64,000 bases of DNA from Tremella fuciformis (GCA_032768795.1 CP136492.1:868001-932000); one strand, 5' to 3'; shown: positions 1-11,442, counted from the stretch's first letter. Translations and numbers: made by a program. Notes: generated by a model from the sequence alone, not told the origin.

Positions 1-1291
1 CAGCTGTCGATGAAGGTCGGCCAGACTCTCGGCGGGCTCCTGAATGCTACGTGAGTGTCTTTTCGCTGCTGCGACGTGCAGCTCATCTCAGCTTCGGCAA
101 CGCAGTCGAGCTCATCGTCGCCATTGTCGCTCTCAAGCAAGGTTGGTCTTGGCTTGACAGGGCTCGCTGTAGCTGACAGTCCTGCAGACCAGCTGCGCCT
201 CGTGCAGACTTCTCTTCTCGGTAGCGTACTGTCAAACCTCCTGCTCGTACTCGGCATGTCTTTCTTCGCGTGAGTCTACCACCTCCCCTTGACCTGGGGT
301 CTATGCTGACGCACAGATCCGGCTTCTTCTTCTTCGAGTCCACCTTCCAAGCGACGGCCGCCCAGGCCAGCTCGTCCTTGCTCATGCTATCAACCATCAC
401 CCTCATCCTGCCTGCGGCATGTACGTGCACCTGTCTCTTCGGTCTTATTCAAGTGGCTGACCGCAGACCACGCATCGGCGATTGACGGCGGCGAAGACTT
501 CTACAACCTCCTCGTCAAGCACAACAGCGGCGGCGGGGCGCCCGACCCGCCCGACAACTCGCTGCACGGCCTGCTAATCCTCTCCCGGGGCACGGCCATC
601 ATCCTCCTCGTCACGTACATCGGGTACCTGTACTTCCAGCTGCGCTCCCACTCGAGCCTCTTCGAGGCCGAGACCGCCGAGGAGGAAGAGGAGGCCGATA
701 TGGACGTGTACTCGGCCGCGGCGTGGCTGGTCATCATCACCGTCATCACCGCCTTTGCAGCCGACATCCTCGTAGGCAGCATCGACGAGACGGCGCAGGA
801 GTGGCACGTGCCAAAGAGGTACCTCTTCAGCTGACCTTCGCTCGCACGTCGAAGCTGAACGGCAGGTTCATCGGCCTGATCCTCCTTCCGCTCGTTGGGA
901 ACGCCGCGGAGCACGTCACATCCGTGTGGATGGCCTGCAAGGGCAAGATGGAGCTCACGATCGGCGTGGCCGTCGGCTCGTCGATCCAGATTGCGGCTGG
1001 CATGATCCCGCTCCTGGTCATCATCGCCTGGCCTATGCACAAGGACCTCACCCTGTTCTTCGTCAGTCAGCAACACTCGGCCTGAACCGTGCAGCTGAAC
1101 TCTAGGCCAACTTTGAAACCATTGTGCTCTTTGTGTCGGTCGTTCTTGTCAACTACCTCTTGCAAGACGGGAAGACCAACTGGCTGGAGGGCGCTTTCCG
1201 TCAGCTATTACGCTGAGATGATGCGGATTGAGCTGACGCGTCAGTCATGTCCCTCTATCTCGTCATCGCCCTGTCGTACATCGTCTCGTAG
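1..1291 (+). CDS. Vacuolar Ca2+/H+ exchanger (CAX/VCX1 family), 5' truncated by window edge
   Basis: This is a cation/proton antiporter that would move cytosolic Ca2+ into the vacuole in exchange for protons. The first bases already encode the family motif TLGGLLNAT, and after a short intron NAVELIVAIVALKQ follows (first alpha repeat). Further exons give LLGSVLSNLLLVLGMSFF, an acidic loop (ETAEEEEEADMD, near 680-705), and the second alpha repeat GNAAEHVTSVWMACKGKMEL at about 899-955. The last hydrophobic stretch MSLYLVIALSYIVS ends at TAG 1289-1291. The final junction works with a GTCAGC donor near 1199 and CGTCAG just before 1245, giving LEGAFLMSLYL as in the family. At least five introns are needed because every junction shifts frame. 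The N-terminus lies outside the window. The family call is firm; which paralogue (VCX1-like) is inferred. Confidence 0.9.
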
Positions 1292-1483
1292 GCGTGTCAC
1301 AAGAAACCCGAAATTGCAGGGCGAGTCGAATATATACGAGAAGCAGCGATACCAGCGGCATCAAGCTCAAATCATAGCTCATGAGAAAATGCAACGTGAT
1401 AGAGTTTGGTACAACAAATACAACTGGCTGTCTGCTCTGGTCGTAACACTCCGTCGGCCTCGCATATACTTGGCAACGACGGC

Positions 1484-2787
1484 TCATAATTCACCCCGGA
1501 GGATGTCATCCGCCCATCTGCGGCCTCTGTCTTTCTCGCCTTCGGGCAGTGTCACACCGCTCTTCTCTAGCTTCTCCTCGGCCCACGCCATGAGCCTCAC
1601 CAGGCCACTCAATTTTGTTTCCGTGCCCTGGCCACCGTTCTCCAAGATGGCGCTGTTAAGCTCTTTGGCGACCTTGATACGCTGAGTGCGGCGCATGAGC
1701 TGGACAATAGGTGCGAAAGCCGGGTCTTGCAGCAGTGACATGGTCTCTGGAGATGGGGCTGGTGCCGGAGCGTCCGAAGCGTCATCCGCAAATTTGGCGA
1801 TATCGGGAAAGGCAAGCAAGGCCATAGTCTTCTCAAGATCTTGGAGAAACTCGGGATTCTGAGCACCTCGTGGCGCGAGCTCACGTGTGGCGAAGTCGAG
1901 CGCGGCGTCCACTTGATCCAAGCGGATGAGCTCGATGAGACGGAGAAGGTGGAGGTGAAAGAGGAGAGGCGGGTTGTTGTCGAGGATCTGATGTTAAGCT
2001 ATCGTCTATAATGAGCCAGTATTCAGCGCAGCGAAGAGTAAGGCGCGAAGAGTCCCCTCATAACAGGTCTGTGTGTTCATTTTGCTTCCGCATGGCCGCG
2101 CCATAAGGCTGGCTAAGCGTGGTGCATGAATGTTGAATCTTTGGGGAGGCGTTGGAAGCAAGCAAGAGAAGGGATAGACGATAGACGTCCGAGGAGCGGA
2201 ACAAGATTTTGGAAGCTCACCTCTGGATCAAGCTCGTTGACTCTTCTCACTGCCTCCTCCACTCGACCCTCTTCTACCGCTTCTCGAATCTCCATTCGCT
2301 CTTGGATACTGGCTTGATCGACATGGACGGGTAGACCCGTCTCGCGAGCCAGCTCGATTGCAGCATCGGAAAACCCTTCGATGACGAGGTAATCGATAAT
2401 CAGAGCATTGAGGTCTCTGAAGGTCAGCTTGAACGCTCATCTTCACGAAGCTGCCACGATGATGCGAAGGACGGAGTCAGAGTTGCATAGTCAAGTGTTG
2501 TCCTCAATTGATTTAGGAGAGATTCCCACTTGCGTTACGATGTCTCATCAGGAGATGGCAGGGTTGATGGAGAGCGATGAAGGTGCAGCGGTCAGGTGGG
2601 CTGGACAGACTCACGCTTTGGAGATCTCTGCCTTTTCGAGCTCCGCCTCCCACCGGTTCGAGTCGACACGGATCGGTGCTGGAGCTGGCGGGGGCTGTGG
2701 GGGCTGAGCCCGCCCACTCTGGAAGACAGTCAGCTCGTGGCATTGGGGCTTCTGAGCCAAGATGTCATCGGCGCCAAGACGCACCAT
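1484..2787 (-). CDS. GID8: GID8-like subunit of the GID/CTLH E3 ubiquitin ligase
   Basis: This is the scaffold protein of the GID/CTLH ubiquitin ligase, which in yeast degrades gluconeogenic enzymes on return to glucose. Reading on the minus strand, an N-terminal region containing RWEAELEKAEISK leads, after an intron, into a LisH-like segment (ALIIDYLVIEGFSDAAIELA). A CTLH segment follows (ERMEIREAVEEGRVEEAVRR, near 2230-2310), then a CRA domain (LDFATRELAPRG, LEKTMALLAFPD and a C-terminal KLSGLVRLMAWAEEKLEKSG). The order and spacing match GID8/TWA1. The ATG at 2785-2787 is in frame with the first exon and is the best start I see, but an alternative upstream exon cannot be excluded. At least three introns are present. 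The 3' end faces the calcium exchanger (convergent, about 190 bp apart). Confidence 0.88.
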
Positions 2788-3078
2788 TCTCAGAGGCGTG
2801 ACGATGATGGTGCAGAGTCGACCCCTGTAGGGCCTGTCGCGCTCACCGCGACATGCAGCTGCTGTCGAGGGAGAAGAGTAAATGGAGACCTGCAGCTCTT
2901 CGTCAATTGCAAGGATGAGCGGGGTTATTCGGGAATTTAGGTTCGCGTTGGCGGTGTGGCGGATTCACCGTACTCGTAGCACTGGACGGGTCGCATCCCT
3001 ATTAATCCTGGTTTGATATGTTGAAGGTACGAAATATAAAGTCCAGATCCCCTCGCATTTCCACACCCACTCTCACTG

Positions 3079-4150
3079 CTACAGACGCGTAAGGTCGTGA
3101 GATTTATGGGTCGATGTCTTGACGGTCGCGACGGAAGAGACGTTCAACGATCGTGCGCAAAGACCCGCGTTGTCCACCTCCCATCCCCGCTCACAGGACG
3201 TGACAACACATCGCCCCAGCTCGCAAGAGACATTCTGCACCCCAGGAATTGCCGAGCAGTCTGTACCAATCGGCGTCGGGTAGCTCTCGGCCGACTCGAC
3301 GCAGCCTCCGCCTGCAAGTTAGCGCTGCAAATCTGGTCACGCTGAAGAGCAACGTACAAGACTCAAGATCTGTGGCCGTATCAATGCACTCAAAGTCATT
3401 TCGAGACTTGCCGGACGCGCCAGCGATCAAGCACAACTGCTGTTTCCCGCGGCACCTGCTCATCAGTCTGGCCCTCATCGCATATCTCAGTCGACTACTG
3501 ACCATTTGCCGCCGCCAAGCGCTAGCTGATCCCGCCTTCGTGGGATGTTCGACTGGCACGCGACCGACTTGTCGACACACTTGTTGTTGCACACATACTG
3601 ATTGGCGGGACATTCTGCGCTTAGCCCTGATACATCTCACCCGTGATCGAAAGACCAACTGTAGTCGCAAGTCCCACAGCCGGTCGGAATCGCGCCGGCG
3701 GGGTAAGCACAGCTGTTAGGCGTGCCCTGCAGTTGCGGGACAGCCGCGAGCTTGACCAGCGCAGCCAGCTCGTCCTTGGTGTAAAGGGAGATGGCTTCAA
3801 ATAGTGGTCCCAGGAGACCCTCAAGTCCGTCGCCAGTGACGAGCGCCGATTCGGACGCCTTTACATTGAGGGTGATGAGCGAGTCTTGCGTCAAGACACC
3901 TGCGGAGATACACATGCAGGTACTGCGAATCAGCAGCTGTACAACAACAGGTGTGGAAAGCCGCTCACTCGTCCAGCACCTTGAGCTTGAGGGCATTGCC
4001 GAGCAGGCCTTTGACCTTGATCTTGACGTTGATCTTGGCGCACACTTGCGAGGTGAGCAGGGCCCGCGGAGCCGGGGTGAGGAGCGACGCCGAGGCGGAC
4101 CCGGCGAGCGAGACGAGCGCGGCGAAAGTGAACAGTGCAGAGAGGCGCAT
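3079..4150 (-). CDS. CPL1-domain secreted cysteine-rich protein
   Basis: This is a secreted protein of the basidiomycete CPL1-like family; its molecular function is not established. The ATG at 4150 starts a signal peptide (MRLSALFTFAALVSLAGSAS). An intron after KVLDD joins it to TCMCISAGVLTQDSL. The cysteine-rich half reads CPANQYVCNNKCVDKSVACQ, then NIPRRRD, an intron, WCRGKQQLCLIAGASG, NDFECIDTATDLESC, an intron, GGGCVESAES and TDCSAIPGVQNVSC, and it ends at TAG 3079-3081. The spacing of Cys residues and the DCSAIPGV block are typical of the family. One junction is unresolved: an in-frame TGA lies at 3637-3639 between CDYSWSFDHG and the next Cys block. It is removed only if a very short intron (for example about 36 nt, giving CDYSCAECPANQ) is spliced. 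Some 1 kb of sequence without a gene lies upstream. Confidence 0.8.
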
Positions 4151-5168
4151 CGTGGTAAAGCAAGGGGGTCGTGAAGGGTCCAAGAGAACGAGTGGTCAAG
4201 CGAATGTATGTCTACGAAGAGAGGGCAGAGTGTCCTTCTGGGAATGTCCAGTGCTGTGAATGGTACAGAACAAATGACGGCGGTGACGACGAGACCCAGC
4301 AGTCTCCCAGCCTATGTACTTATGTAGATATGCGCGCCCCTCAGCCCGCCATCAGCCCGACGTTTGACGTACGACCCGAACAACGGGCGCAACAACAACC
4401 ACGGCCACCTGCCACTTGTGACTTCATTGCGCACTGCGCACGCACGGGCGCCAAGTGGAATGTCGAGTCACCGGTCATTAGGCGGTGAGTCAGACAGTGC
4501 GATACTCCGCGACCCTCCCAACGAGATCCCGTCCTGCCCAGGCCCGACGGGCGACCGCGCCTCTCGTAGCCTCTCGTCAGTATCGTCAGCGACACCCGGG
4601 CGAGCCGTAGACCGCTTCACTTCTTGCCTCTTGGAGAGATGATTGTGCGTTGTTTATCACGCGCGAGAGGCGGTACCGATTATCTGGCGGCGGATCGACG
4701 GACGCGAGCAAGGCCGAGCGAGTGCAGCGGCGACGAGACGACCTGAAACAGTAAGTCCTCCTTCGAGAGGCTTGCCCAACTTGGTAATCCCGAAGCAGAG
4801 AGATGATCGTCAGGCTCCGGAGAGATTGAGTGCTCACAAGGACAACGGGACAGAGTACCCCACTGTATCCCGTTGCCTTGAAAAGTGTATCCGTACGGGA
4901 GAGTGACGCGCTCTTCGGACACGGACAGCTTGAGTCTTCCGTGCATTCTACTTGTTGACCAATTAGTCATCAGCCTCTCTCGCCGTGCTGTACGTCACGA
5001 GCCCAGGCCTCATCCATACCTTCTCGTCATCTCAAGACTGTAATTGTGAGACCACTGCAAACATCCGCGGACTAACATGCTACATTCCTGCATGCAAGCT
5101 AACAGATGGCGCGCGAGATCCGACATCGACTCGTCCTACAGTACTCTTACAAGGTAAAAGGTGAAGGT
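4151..5168. other. Intergenic, no gene seen
   Basis: About 1.0 kb between the start of the CPL1-like gene and the 3' end of the dehydratase gene, both on the minus strand. It should contain the CPL1-like promoter. Open frames here are short, on both strands, and match nothing I recognise. Confidence 0.6.
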
Positions 5169-7371
5169 TCAATGATTCCTCCTTCCCTGGCCGTAGACCT
5201 GTGCGATCTTCTGGTACTTTGTGGCTGCATCAAAGACCATGCCCTCGCTGAGCTCGCCGACCATGCTCCTGAAGATCTCCTGCCACGGTGTCTGGCTGAC
5301 GGGAGACTTGTACGGGCCCATCTCGGCCTTGCGCTTCTTGATCTCTTCCGGGGAGAGCTTGACGTCGGCCGTGCGCTTGCGCAGATCGATGCGGAGGACA
5401 TCGCCATTCTTGAGGTAGCCGAGCATGCCGCCGGTAGCCGCCTCGGGAGAGGCGTTGAGGATAGAGGGCGAGCCGGACGTGCCGGACTGTCGCCCGTCGC
5501 CGATACACGGCAGCTCGACGCCCTGCTGGATGAGACGACCGGGCGGGATCATGTTGACTACCTCGGCGCTGCCGGGGTACCCATGCGGGCCCGCGCCGCG
5601 CATGATGAGAATCGTACCGGGCTGAATGTCGGGGCGCTTCTCGATCTCGTTATGGTACTGCTCGGGACCGTCAAAGACGGTGACGGGACCCTCGAAGGCC
5701 ATCGGGTCTTCGGGGTTGGAGAGGTACTGTTCGCGGAATGCAGGGGAGATGACCGAGGTCTTCATGATGGCCGAGTCGAAGAGCGTGCCCTTGAGGTTGA
5801 GGAAGCCGGCATCCGACATGAGCGGCTTGTCGGCCGGCAGGATAACGCGCGAGTCGTTGGTGAAGTCGCCGCGGCAGTTGTCGCCCATAGACTTTCCCGA
5901 CACGGTGAGCGCGTCTGGGTGCGGGAGCATGCCGCCTTTCAGCAGCTCGGCCATGATGGCTGGCAAGTCAGCGGTGCGGGACGGGCAGTAAAGGGGAACG
6001 GCCGGCTCACCTGGTAGACCACCGGCACGGTGGTACTCCTCGCACAGGTACTTCCCTGCAGGCTGAATGTTAAGCAGCAAAGGCAGATGATACCCGACGC
6101 GCTCCCAGTCGTCACATGTCAGCTCGACGCCAATGTGCTTCGCCACGGCGTTCAAGTGGATCGGGGCGTTGGTCGAGCCACCAATAGCGGTGCAAGCGGC
6201 GATGGCGTTCTCGAACGCCGCCTTGGTCAAGATATCCGACGGCTTGACATCCTCAAAGACGAGCTCGACGATACGTCTGCCGGTCTGGTACGCGCAAGCC
6301 CCACGCTCGCGGTAGACGGCGGGGATGGAAGCTGATCCGGGCAGAGCCATACCGAGTGCCTCGGCCATGGCGTTCATGGTGGAAGCAGTGCCCATTGTGT
6401 TGCAATGTCCGACTCTGAGGACATGTCAGCCAGCTGGCTCGGTCGCAAATGCGGGACCTACGACGGGGCAGAGAGCGAGACACGCTGCATGAACTGCGCC
6501 TCGTTGATCTTGCCAGCAGCAAGCAGGGCGCGCGAGTCCCACACGACCGCGCCAGAGCCTACGAGCTTCTGTCCAGCATACCCTGCTATCAGCTCCTCGT
6601 CTACAACGAGTCTCATGTCCGACTCACCGTTGAGCATCGGGCCGACGTTCATACATATCGCAGGGATGTTGACGGTCGCAGCGGCCATGAGCAGCGCTGG
6701 TGTCCTACATGTCAGTCAGCCTCCAAACTCCCCAGATCAGGATGTTGTGACCACATACGTCTTGTCACACCCCGTCAAGAGCACCACACCATCGAGCGGG
6801 TAGCCAAAGAGCACCTCGACCAAGCTGAGATACGCAAGGTTCCTATCGAGCGCAGCGGTGGGCCGCTTGCCGGTTTCCTGGATCGGGTGACAGGGGAACT
6901 CGAACGGCGTGCCGCCCGCAGCGATGATGCCGTCCCGCACGCGCTTAGCGAGCTGGACGTGGTGCGAGTTGCATGGCGCGAGATCTGAGCCGGTCTGGGC
7001 GATACCGATGATGGGCTTCTTCATCGTTGTGATCTCTCCCACTGCTCATTAGCCTGTCGCCTAGATTCCCGGAAGGATGACGCACTGGTCAAACCGCCGT
7101 TCAGATATCGCTCGACATATCCCGCACACATATCTGCATGTCAGACGTACTCGCGTGGTACCAGAGTCGGTGGCCTACCATCGTCTGGGGCATTGAACCA
7201 CTTCTTCGATCGTAGCGGGACAGCCGGCTCGACGCCCTCGGTGGGCTCGACCCAGTCGAGCGGGCTGGTGAACGAGCGCTCTTGCCGCTCGTCCCACTGC
7301 TGCTGCTCGGGGGGAGCGAGGCCGTTGTTCTGCGCGCGGCCGCACGTACATCCTTCACACGGTCCAGACAT
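5169..7371 (-). CDS. IlvD/Edd-family dehydratase (sugar-acid or dihydroxy-acid dehydratase)
   Basis: This is an Fe-S dependent dehydratase that removes water from a hydroxy acid. Four or more exons join without frame conflict: [11 protein letters not shown] and LRSKKWFN; then [58 protein letters not shown] joined to [16 protein letters not shown]; and [20 protein letters not shown]. The C-terminal half follows, with [40 protein letters not shown] and a final QGRRNH before TGA 5169-5171. The cysteines in GCDKT and GHCNTMGT are the family cluster ligands. The [15 protein letters not shown] and C-terminal sequence look more like pentonate/aldonate dehydratases than like the branched-chain amino-acid enzyme Ilv3, and no clear mitochondrial presequence is present. 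I therefore infer a cytosolic sugar-acid role. The Cys-rich N-terminus (C5, C8, C10) is unusual. The next gene upstream on the same strand is an oxidoreductase, consistent with sugar oxidation followed by dehydration. Confidence 0.85.
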
Positions 7372-7635
7372 GGTGCGATGTTTGCTGTAAGGTCTTAGAT
7401 CAAGTCGCGATGGTCACACTATACACAGTGACAGGCCAGCTAGGGATGTCCTGGAGGAATTATGCTTCGTATGGATGACAGGTCATTGGTCGCGACTGCA
7501 GCAAACGCCCGGCCGGCTCGGGCCGGTTCAGGCCAATTCGGTCCGACTTGGATCGCCCAAGGGGGACGCCCCACAGCCAGGCAAAAAGCAACACAGAGAT
7601 TAACAGCGAGATGCATCGTCCCTTGCTTCTTGCTA

Positions 7636-8904
7636 CTAATAGTCCTTGCCCCGCACCATCCACCGCTCCTCCTTGGCTGATCGGAGGGCGACCTCGACCA
7701 CCTTGAGCTGCTGGAAGACCGATTCGAGCGTCACGTCCAGCTTGCTCTGATCGTTGGCATTGATCGCCGCGGCGAGATTGCGGTAGATGTTCTTGTAGTC
7801 ACCGGGCTCGGTCCGAACTCTGCCCATCAGCGACCCCGGCTTCCCCGAGCCATCTCGGCGCGCGCTCACTTGGAGGTATGCATGCTGCCGTCCGACTGGA
7901 CCGACGTGAGCGTGCCCCAGCGCGCCTCGGGCTCGATCCCGTAGTCCTTATCGAGCACCTTACCCTGGTCGAGCTCAAACCACTGCGCGTCCTCGTAGTG
8001 CTTGACAAAGCCGCCCTGCGTGCCCTTGATCACGTACTTGAGCTGCGGCTCGATGGCCGAGAGCCAGTTGGTCGTGCAGCGCACGGTGAGGGGCGAGTGC
8101 ACGCCCGGCCGCGCGGGGTAGAGGAAGAAGGCGTCAAACGAGTCGTCGACGCCGTTGCCCTTGACCGACCAGGTGCGGCAGGTGATTTTGTCGGGCACGC
8201 CGAAGAGCGCGACGGCCTGGTCGATGATGTGCGTCCCGGTCGCGTAGATCCCGCCGCCGTTCTGGCTCGGGTCGTCTTTCCATGTTGGCCCCCCGGCGGC
8301 TGCGAGCTCCTCGGCGGTTGGCGGCGGGCGGTAAAAGTCGTAGTAGAGCTCGAAAGTGGACAGCTCGCCGACCTGCCGTTAGAACTGCGTCCACCGCCGC
8401 TCCACCATCCAGATAACCCTGCGCACCTTGCCAGACTCGATGACGCGCTTGGCAGTCAAAAAGTCACCGTCGTACCGCCTGTTTTGGAATACGCCCAGAA
8501 CCCTGCCGCACTTCTTGGCAATCAGTCGCAGATCCTCGGACTCGGCGGCGGTGTATGTAAGGGGCTTGTCGGAGAACACTACGGATCAGCGACTTTTCCC
8601 AGCCCACTGACAGCCGGGTCTCCTCACCGTGCTTGCCAGCCTCGAGCGAGCGCTTGATGTACTCGTAGTGTGTCTTGTCCGCGGTGGCGACCATCACCAT
8701 GTCCAGCTCCTTGTCCGCCAAGATTTCATCCAGCGTAGAGACGACCTTGATGTGCGAGCCGCACACCTTGCGCGCAACTCCGCGGTCTGTACGCTCAAGG
8801 ACGGTGGTCACTTGGAAGAGGTCGGGCAGGGCATTGAGCAAAGGCCAGTGGAGATGGTTGAGGGCAATGCCGGTACCGAGGATGGCCGTTTTGATGGGTG
8901 CCAT
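7636..8904 (-). CDS. Gfo/Idh/MocA-family NAD(P)-dependent oxidoreductase
   Basis: This is a sugar or sugar-alcohol dehydrogenase of the Gfo/Idh/MocA type. The ATG at 8904 begins a Rossmann fold: APIKTAILGTGIALNHLHWP with a G-x-G-x-x dinucleotide loop, DMVMVATADKTHYEY, and, after an intron near 8581-8630, EAGKHVFSDKPLTYTAAESE. The usual catalytic EKP is here SDKP, as in the YdgJ-like branch. The C-terminal domain includes GVFQNRRYDGDFLTAKRVIE, ELYYDFYRPPPT, NGGGIYATGTHIIDQAVALF and a tail ending KEERWMVRGKDY. There are at least three introns. The gene lies 265 bp upstream of the IlvD/Edd dehydratase on the same strand. The substrate cannot be told from sequence; a pentose or hexose feeding the neighbouring dehydratase is inference. 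Confidence 0.85.
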
Positions 8905-9244
8905 GTTGTCAAGCTTTTACTGATAGTCTTGGTGTAGAGCAGTCGAACCGGTCTCTTTGTAGTGCTTATGCAGGGCTATATACCATGCAGCAGAAATGCA
9001 TGCCCCAAGCCATCTCTTGGCCACCCCGCATGCCGCTTGATAGATGAAGAGATGAGACGACCGGCTCTCGCGACGACTGGCCCGAGTGAGCGGTCAAGCC
9101 GAGCGCCGGCGACCGATCCGAGCTGATACTGCATTTCGCTGCAATCTATGCATCGTCTCTGTACACGACACGATCTATGTATTATTCATACTCGTACTCT
9201 TTGCTTGCGGCATCGCTCAGCGTGTAGCATGTCTGTCGATGATC
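8905..9244. other. Intergenic, no gene seen
   Basis: About 340 bp upstream of the oxidoreductase and downstream of the 7-TM protein gene. No supported ORF or RNA gene; presumably promoter plus 3' UTR. Confidence 0.5.
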
Positions 9245-10178
9245 TCAGACACCGCCAGACTTCATTTCGTAGCCTGCGTTCTCGCGCGCGCGGGCTTCTT
9301 GCGGCTTGGCGGGGAACCAAGTAGGGATGGAGATGGCGATGAGGGAGACGAATGCGATGCTATGCTGTCAGCGCGGGACGACAGGTGGACGATGATGAAG
9401 CTCACAACTCGAAGAACATCTGCAGGATCCAGAATGCGGCAGTGGAGCGGACGGCTGCCGATGCGTCCGAGGTGTAAGTCTGGACGACGCGGTAGACGGC
9501 GACGATCACGAGTGCGCAGCAGGGCAGGAGGATGTAGCCGGTCTGCAGGGGGCGGGTGCCGAAGCGTACGAAGCAGATGATGAGGGCGAGCAGGCAGAGT
9601 CCGACGACGCCTGGGAGTCAGCGCGGGTTGCATGCTGTCATGTGAGACTCACCGAGTGAGAGGATGTATCCCGCCTCGCGCATGTGCTTGACCTTGTCGA
9701 CTCCTCCTGGCTGTGTGTACGCATCGTTGATGAGTGCACCGGAGGCGCCCGAGATGGCGATTGCGGCAATGAGGGCGATAGTGAGCAGGAGCCGGATATT
9801 CCGCACCCAGCGCGGCTCGGCCTGGGTGTGCAGCGTCCACTTGACGTTGCGGCTCCAGAGCGATACGCAGGGCTCGATAAGGAACAGGAAGCCGACGGAA
9901 ACGAGGACGAGCTCGGCGATGAGCAGGCCGAGCGAGTAGGTGCCCTTGGCCATGATGATGCGCACGATCAGCATGCCGAAGCGCGCCCCCACGAAGATGC
10001 TGGGTCGGATGAGCAGGATGGTGCGGTCTTGTCGCCGCACGAGGCGGTAGATGAGAAGGGGGGTGGTCAGGGCGTACGCGACGAGGAAGACGATGGACGG
10101 CGCGAGGTCTTTGTGCGTCGGGAACCCGCCGGTGAAGTTGATCTGGGAGATGACATCTCCGCCGGTCACGTCGCTCAT
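9245..10178 (-). CDS. Fungal seven-transmembrane protein of unknown function (DUF7702-like)
   Basis: This is a multi-pass membrane protein with three exons. Exon 1 from the ATG at 10178 begins MSDVTGGDVISQINFTGGFP and then gives hydrophobic helices such as APSIVFLVAYALTTPLLIYR, FGMLIVRIIMAKGTYSLGLL and LTIALIAAIAISGASGALI. Exon 2, after a GTGAGT intron near 9610-9652, gives VVGLCLLALIICFVRFGTRP. Exon 3 gives SIAFVSLIAISIPTWF and a polar tail, ending at TGA 9245-9247. I count about seven helices. Sequence style and length (roughly 270 aa) fit the fungal DUF7702-type membrane proteins, but I assign that by impression only. It could equally be another small fungal 7-TM family. No ligand or pathway can be proposed. 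Confidence 0.75.
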
Positions 10179-10751
10179 GGTGGTGTTGGGTTGGGTGCAC
10201 TTGGGTCGAAGTCGGGAGGGCTGCTAGAGTGGTCAAGTGTTCAGCTGTGCTGAGACTGGAGTGAGTGTGGTGGGCGAGTGAGCATATCGTCGCATCACTC
10301 AACCCCTTATATCCTCCATTGACCTCCGCCTCTTCAACGTCGAAAACGGCAGCAGCCGACTGGAGAAGCGCTCGGTACCCATATTGAGCCTACAGATCTA
10401 ACATGGCTGTGCTAGCGTTAGTCCATCTCGGTACCTTTGCACGCCGCCGCCGCTCCGTCGATTCCAGGTGACCCAGAACAGTGTCTCATCATCGTCATTC
10501 CTTGCATATCACCGCTGCCGTTTCGCTTCCCGAATGTCGCTGCAGCCTACTCTCGCTACCGGCGTCGGTACCACGGCGGCTCCCCTCTAAGAGAAGCGGT
10601 GACCGCCGCCGGAGGAAGTGGTCAGGGTTCAGGTTATTTTCGGACGCGGCGTCGCTCGAGCCTCTTTGATGGCTCCGACCGTCGGACTCGGCCTGTCTCG
10701 CACGCCTATCTGTATCGCGACATGTTGCATCATGTACGACTCGCTACACTT
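10179..10751. other. Intergenic, no gene seen
   Basis: About 570 bp between the 7-TM gene (start at 10178) and the 3' end of the DUF1772 gene. Plus-strand open frames here begin with non-ATG codons or lack any recognisable feature. Confidence 0.5.
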
Positions 10752-11442
10752 TCACCTCCCTCCAGTGGAGAGTTCCAGCATCAACGCAGCCATCGAGCTT
10801 GCCCACGCGACGGTGAAAAGCACCCCGCGCACGCGGTGCAGCGACACCCAGGTGTTCAGCACCCCATCCACCTCCTTTTCCTCGGCCTCGCTCAGCCCCT
10901 CCCCACCTAGCTTCGCAGCCGGAGCCCCGGTACCTCCAGTGACATTCGCCTTGGCGCCGCTGGGCGAGGTGCGCTTCTTGTCTAGCGCAAAGAGGCGCTT
11001 GTTGGTGCCCATCATGGGCCCCAGCGTCCAGGGGTGCAGTGCCAGCGCAGCGGTGATGGCAACGTATGCGTACGTCTTCGTACCGGCATACAAGGTCTGG
11101 CGGGACGCAAGGAAGGCAGAGATGGCAGTTGCGAGCGAGGATACGATTACCTCAGCCTGCTAATCAGCCTACTTCGTACTGAACCGCTGCTCTGGCGTGC
11201 GTGACGAGACTCACGGCCATCGGCTTGAACATCCACGCAAACATCATTGCCTTTTGCGCTCCATTGATCTGCTTCCTCCCTTCCGGGCTGCGCATCAAGC
11301 TCACCGGCCCCGCGATCTCGAAGATGATGTTGCCGAAGAAGAGCGTCGAGCTGAACACTGCCGCCGTAGCGAGGTACGGCGTGGCCGGCGTGAGCGTGAG
11401 CGCCCGCAGGAAAGTCGGCTCGACACTTGTCAAGCGGGACAT
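10752..11442 (-). CDS. DUF1772 (anthrone oxygenase-like) membrane protein
   Basis: A small membrane protein in two exons. Exon 1 starts at ATG 11440-11442 (MSRLTSVEPTFLRALTLTPA) and contains AAVFSSTLFFGNIIFEIAGP and a polar SPEGRKQINGAQKAMMFAWM segment. Exon 2 has VSSLATAISAFLASRQTLYA, TKTYAYVAITAALALHPWTL, the conserved PMMGTNKRLFALDKK, and a last helix near RVRGVLFTVAWASSMAALML, ending at 10752. Four hydrophobic segments plus the P-M-x-x-T-N-x-x-L signature fit DUF1772, a family that includes anthrone oxygenases of polyketide pathways. No polyketide synthase is nearby, so that activity should not be assumed. The longer reading from 11544 would use a non-ATG start and is less likely. It is divergent from DPH7, with 231 bp between the ATGs. 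Confidence 0.75.

Noticed and set aside
5106..6017. Long plus-strand open frame (303 codons)
   Set aside because: Exactly antisense to the dehydratase exons, which have clear family motifs; Asp/Gly/Arg/Leu-rich shadow of a GC-rich gene.
7878..8657. Plus-strand open frame of 259 codons
   Set aside because: Antisense to the MocA-type oxidoreductase; no domain.
9649..10302. Minus-strand open frame of 217 codons, His/Pro/Arg rich
   Set aside because: Frame-shifted shadow of the 7-TM protein exon on the same strand.
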